This document shows positions 61,792 through 64,000 of a stretch of 64,000 nt of DNA, piece by piece; within the stretch, counting starts at the first letter, position 1; the number at the start of each line of letters is the position of its first letter. Where the stretch lies: assembly GCF_003173335.1 (NCBI RefSeq), contig NZ_QGMZ01000008.1, forward strand, positions 62,001-126,000. Direction: 5' to 3'. The stretch comes from Methanospirillum stamsii (lineage in GTDB: Archaea > Halobacteriota > Methanomicrobia > Methanomicrobiales > Methanospirillaceae). Position numbers and translations under genes: made by a program. The notes under the pieces are model-generated. The model saw only the letters and a program-made list of their open reading frames with translations, was not told the origin of the DNA and searched no databases.

Positions 61792-62173
61792 GGAGATTGG
61801 AGACCGGTGGATTAAGCAGGCAGTCCATGATCTCCAGATTGCTGAAAAGAACCTTTCAATAGCAGGATTTGATTCGGCAGCGTTCTACTCTCATCAGTCT
61901 GTAGAAAAACTGCTCAAAGGGCTGATCTCGGTATCCGGTCGTTCCATCCCAAGAACCCATGATCTTGAACGACTTGGGGTTCTTCTCGAGTGTCCGGATG
62001 AGATCTTACCTGATCTTATCGACCTGATGGGTGATTACCAGACATCACGATATCCTGATATGAGCGAGGTGATCCCCTGTGAATACTATACCGAGGCTAT
62101 TGCAAGGGACCGGATCAGGAAGGCACAGAAGATATTTGCTGTGCTGTTATATCCTGATGGGAGTAATCCATGA
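61778..62173 (+). CDS. HEPN-domain protein (toxin-type ribonuclease candidate)
   Basis: A 131-residue HEPN protein. The start is a GTG with an excellent GGAGGAG at 61767-61773. WIKQAVHDLQIAEKNL and AAFYSHQSVEKLLKGL form the HEPN four-helix core. The RNase-like R-x4-6-H pattern is present as RSIPRTH. The Tyr two residues after that His, present in the R-x4-H-x-Y motif of HepT toxins inactivated by AMPylation, is absent (HDL instead). Its stop overlaps the nucleotidyltransferase start in an ATGA junction, so the pair is translationally coupled. Confidence 0.87.
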   Translation: MTDYEEIGDRWIKQAVHDLQIAEKNLSIAGFDSAAFYSHQSVEKLLKGLISVSGRSIPRTHDLERLGVLLECPDEILPDLIDLMGDYQTSRYPDMSEVIPCEYYTEAIARDRIRKAQKIFAVLLYPDGSNP

Positions 62174-62499
62174 TTGATCCGGTTATTGATCTGTTTAGAT
62201 CAGAGATACTTCCGAGACTTATTGAACTCTTTCAGCCTGAAGATGTAATCCTGTTTGGTTCACGGGTACAGGGAACAGCCCATGATGAATCAGATCTTGA
62301 TGTGATAGTGGTATCAGAGTCTTTCAAAGATGTTCCCCAGCATGAGCGGTTTCCCCTGGTCAGAAAAAGAATCAGAACAGGATATTCAATAGATTATCTC
62401 TGTTATACACCAGAAGAGTTTGAGCGTATGAAGACCAGATCAAGCGTTCTGGAGAGTGCATTAACTGGACCTCATCAGGCAGTACTTGGGACCGGGTAA
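62170..62499 (+). CDS. Minimal nucleotidyltransferase (MNT antitoxin-type)
   Basis: A 109-residue DNA polymerase beta-like minimal nucleotidyltransferase. The signature GSRVQGTAHDESDLD is an intact GS-x10-DxD, followed by VIVVS and a third catalytic Asp candidate in SIDYL. Such proteins neutralise HEPN toxins, in known cases by AMPylating them (MntA-HepT). Coupled to the HEPN gene by a four-base overlap. After its stop there is no further gene on this strand for several hundred bases. Confidence 0.88.
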   Translation: MIDPVIDLFRSEILPRLIELFQPEDVILFGSRVQGTAHDESDLDVIVVSESFKDVPQHERFPLVRKRIRTGYSIDYLCYTPEEFERMKTRSSVLESALTGPHQAVLGTG

Positions 62500-63092
62500 T
62501 GAAATTATTATATTGATGAATTTTATTTCATCCTCTAGATTTTATAAAATGATGATTATGTCGATATATATACTGATTGACCTCCTGTGAAAGGGATTTT
62601 CTGTGTTAATTCAAGGTGAACTGGGGAACCTGTTTCACCGGTGAGGGAGAACAGAATACAGTTTACCGACTGCCGAAAGCCTATTCCTGGGATCCCAGTA
62701 TGTATGACTTCTGGATATCAGACCGGTGGATGGCTGGCCCGACAAGAAACCGTGTATCGTCTGCGGGACAAAGCCCACCCATTACTTGGAACGAACGAAG
62801 GGAAAGACCCAACCGGGAACACTTCGCAAGGCCTGTTACCATCGGAGTTGACGATGAAGTCCAGCCAGCTTTGCACCATTCCCGGCTGGAGAGATGGACC
62901 GGTGCTTAACCAGTGGTGATTTCTGTGATGGTGATGCGATCGCCTGGCAGGATTCCCTGTGATCACACTTCGGGACGGGTGAGACCTGTTATTCCCAGCT
63001 CTGCGAGTCAGAGGTGAGAACGTGATGACTCGTCTGGTCTGCGTGCGATATTCCCGGGTGCGAAGACGGGTATTTAGGGGATCTGCATGAGT
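62500..63092. other. About 600 bases without a convincing gene
   Basis: No reading frame here is convincing, although the composition is not that of ordinary AT-rich spacer. Plus-strand frames of about 90 codons (62616-62909 and 62641-62919) overlap each other and match nothing I know. A third frame has a CIVCGTKPTHYLERTKGK stretch with two stops soon after. A plausible reading is decayed gene sequence. It also forms the abnormal C-terminal extension of hicB on the other strand. Confidence 0.4.
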
Positions 63093-63320
63093 ACTTTCAG
63101 GTATCTCAAGTGAGAAGGAGAGATTATCAGGAGTTTTATTATTCAGGAGTTTGCAGGTGGCGATTTTTATACGACTGGTAATACACCCGGCAATAGCTTC
63201 GTTGATAGACTCCAGAGCTTCTTCGAGGGTATCCCCTTCTGAAAGACAGCCTGGAAGTTCAGGACATTCCATGATGAAATGCCCTTCTTCATCTTTTTCA
63301 CAGAGGATGGTTAATTTCAT
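62718..63320 (-). pseudogene. HicB-family antitoxin with abnormal read-through tail, probably a damaged hicB
   Basis: Residues 1 to about 76 are a clear HicB/UPF0150 domain: MKLTILCEKDEEGHFIMECP, ELPGCLSEGDTLEEALESI and SRIKIA. HicB proteins of this size normally end soon afterwards, near 63090. Here the frame continues for 125 residues of low-complexity, Arg/His/Ser-rich sequence (RRSHHHHRNHHW) unlike a folded domain. Loss of the normal stop by deletion or frameshift is likely. No hicA gene was seen on either side, so this is an orphan. An AT-rich promoter-like stretch lies upstream at 63335-63365. Confidence 0.6.
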
Positions 63321-63422
63321 GGTAGTCAGGAAGATGCTAAAATTCTTTATATTATCTTATTTTCAGAGCAATAAACATCTTCCCTGAAAATATGGGATTC
63401 AATTTCAATTTGAAGTAAATAA
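63321..63422. promoter_or_regulatory. AT-rich spacer upstream of hicB
   Basis: Minus-strand AAGATAATATAAAG near 63344-63357 is a plausible TATA element for hicB. The rest up to 63422 is AT-rich with stops in all frames and no recognised feature. Confidence 0.3.
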
Positions 63423-64000
63423 CAGACAATCATAGGAAAGTATCGCTACGTAATATCACAGGAAGGGTATCGGATATCTCCGGATCTATCCGTTGGAAGA
63501 GACTTGTACAGTGACGTGTTGCGGGTTGGCTGGTCCGGAGTGAATACCAGGTCTTCGGCATAGGAAGCTCACGGGCATATTATCACCGGACCCGGATCCT
63601 ACAGAGGAGGAGAGAAAAAAATTTCTAGGTTTATACAGACCTGAAAGTGTAATGGCCTGACCTGGAAGGGTTCTTCCCCTCCGGAGGTTTGCGGTTGTTC
63701 GCGAGCATTTGTCCCGTTCGCTGGAGAAAGTGGGCCGGTTCCGGATGGAAGGAGAGATGATTGTGATATACCTGGACGGGATCGGATCGTTTCAGGTTGG
63801 GAAATCCCAGGTGATCTCGTTTCTTCTCCGGTTAGGAGAAGAGGTGATCCGGGACCGGGATGGGGGAGCAGTCGGGATGATGAGTCTGTCCGGGAGTGGG
63901 AGAGGAGTGAAGATGATGATTAAAGAGAGGTTGTATGTTGCTCCGGTCCGGAGGGTGAAACGGGTACTTGAAGGGAAGGAGAAGAAGGGGGCGGTGTTTG
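63423..64000 (+). pseudogene. Interrupted, coding-like region running off the window end
   Basis: Three coding-like stretches follow one another. Bases 63423-63560 are open in one frame (ending TRSSA, stop TAG). Bases 63544-63657 are open in a second frame (SPDPDPTEEERKKFLGLYRP). After an in-frame TGA at 63658 that same second frame continues open to the window end, 113 codons, with MEGEMIVIYLDG and KRVLEGKEKK. Possible starts in the last part are TTG 63709, GTG 63730 and ATG 63745, none with a strong Shine-Dalgarno. I recognise no family. Either this is a decayed gene with a frameshift and nonsense change, or the last part is a separate intact gene cut by the window end. Confidence 0.4.

Noticed and set aside
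62616-62919. Plus-strand frames of about 90-98 codons as genes
   Set aside because: Two frames overlap heavily, neither has a Shine-Dalgarno or family features, and the region looks decayed.
63658-63660. TGA as a selenocysteine codon
   Set aside because: No SECIS-like hairpin was recognised and the residues around the TGA do not resemble a known selenoprotein; decay or a gene boundary is simpler.

Overview
The window is from the chromosome of a methanogenic archaeon, most likely a member of the Methanomicrobiales near Methanospirillum. This rests on gene content, not on a database match. Archaeal markers include ribosomal proteins S24e, S27ae and L40e, RNA polymerase E' with Spt4, aIF2-gamma, aRF1, a fused Kae1-Bud32 protein, AglB and GTP-dependent dephospho-CoA kinase. 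O-phosphoseryl-tRNA synthetase points to methanogens and close relatives. The HTH-multi-PAS regulator and the PKD/PEGA surface protein are typical of Methanomicrobia. The window holds no methanogenesis enzymes.

Layout. 1-5063 (+): isoprenoid and RNA/translation genes (5'-cut type 2 IPP isomerase, RNase J, polyprenyl synthase, GluRS). 5073-10233 (-): spermidine synthase and SAM decarboxylase, DNA ligase, a metallo-beta-lactamase protein with a cysteine-rich tail, and a SPASM radical SAM enzyme. 10340-16873: signal transduction (lone receiver, membrane-anchored nuclease-like protein, sensor kinase with an overlapping receiver, HTH-PAS regulator). 16865-20092: HAD phosphatase, MFS transporter, small exported protein, Bles03-like protein. 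20097-26313 (-): an information-processing super-operon (aIF2-gamma, PIN nuclease, Rpo7, Spt4, dephospho-CoA kinase, S24e, S27ae, Kae1-Bud32, XTPase, L40e) preceded by a DUF2098 gene. L40e is only 48 codons long.

26341-39135 (-): N-glycosylation and UDP-amino-sugar supply (AglB, two GT4 glycosyltransferases, GlmS, two GlmU-like proteins, GlmM). These are coupled by 1-4 nt overlaps to an unknown cysteine-rich protein, Pcm and a SufB/D protein. 39190-40243: HAD-IIA phosphatase, tRNA-Gly(TCC) and tRNA-Val(CAC). 40348-43542: large exported PKD/PEGA protein. 43755-49186 (-): SepRS, Taw1, ArgRS and aRF1. 49262-52317 (-): lipoprotein hydrolase, Nudix, QueC, QueE and QueD (preQ0 for archaeosine). 52475-55732 (+): S12, S7 and EF-2. 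55914-61119: exported orphan, HEAT protein, MetRS, unknown protein, DHH phosphoesterase.

61251-64000 looks accessory. A tRNA-Phe is followed by a perfect hairpin, a three-gene unit with a HEPN/nucleotidyltransferase pair, an orphan HicB with an abnormal tail, about 600 bases without a convincing gene, and a broken or unusual reading frame running off the end. No CRISPR array, intact insertion sequence or replication origin was seen. The strongest candidates for undescribed biology are the unknown gene in the amino-sugar operon, the radical SAM/cysteine-tail neighbourhood, the three-gene HEPN/MNT unit and the terminal interrupted frame.
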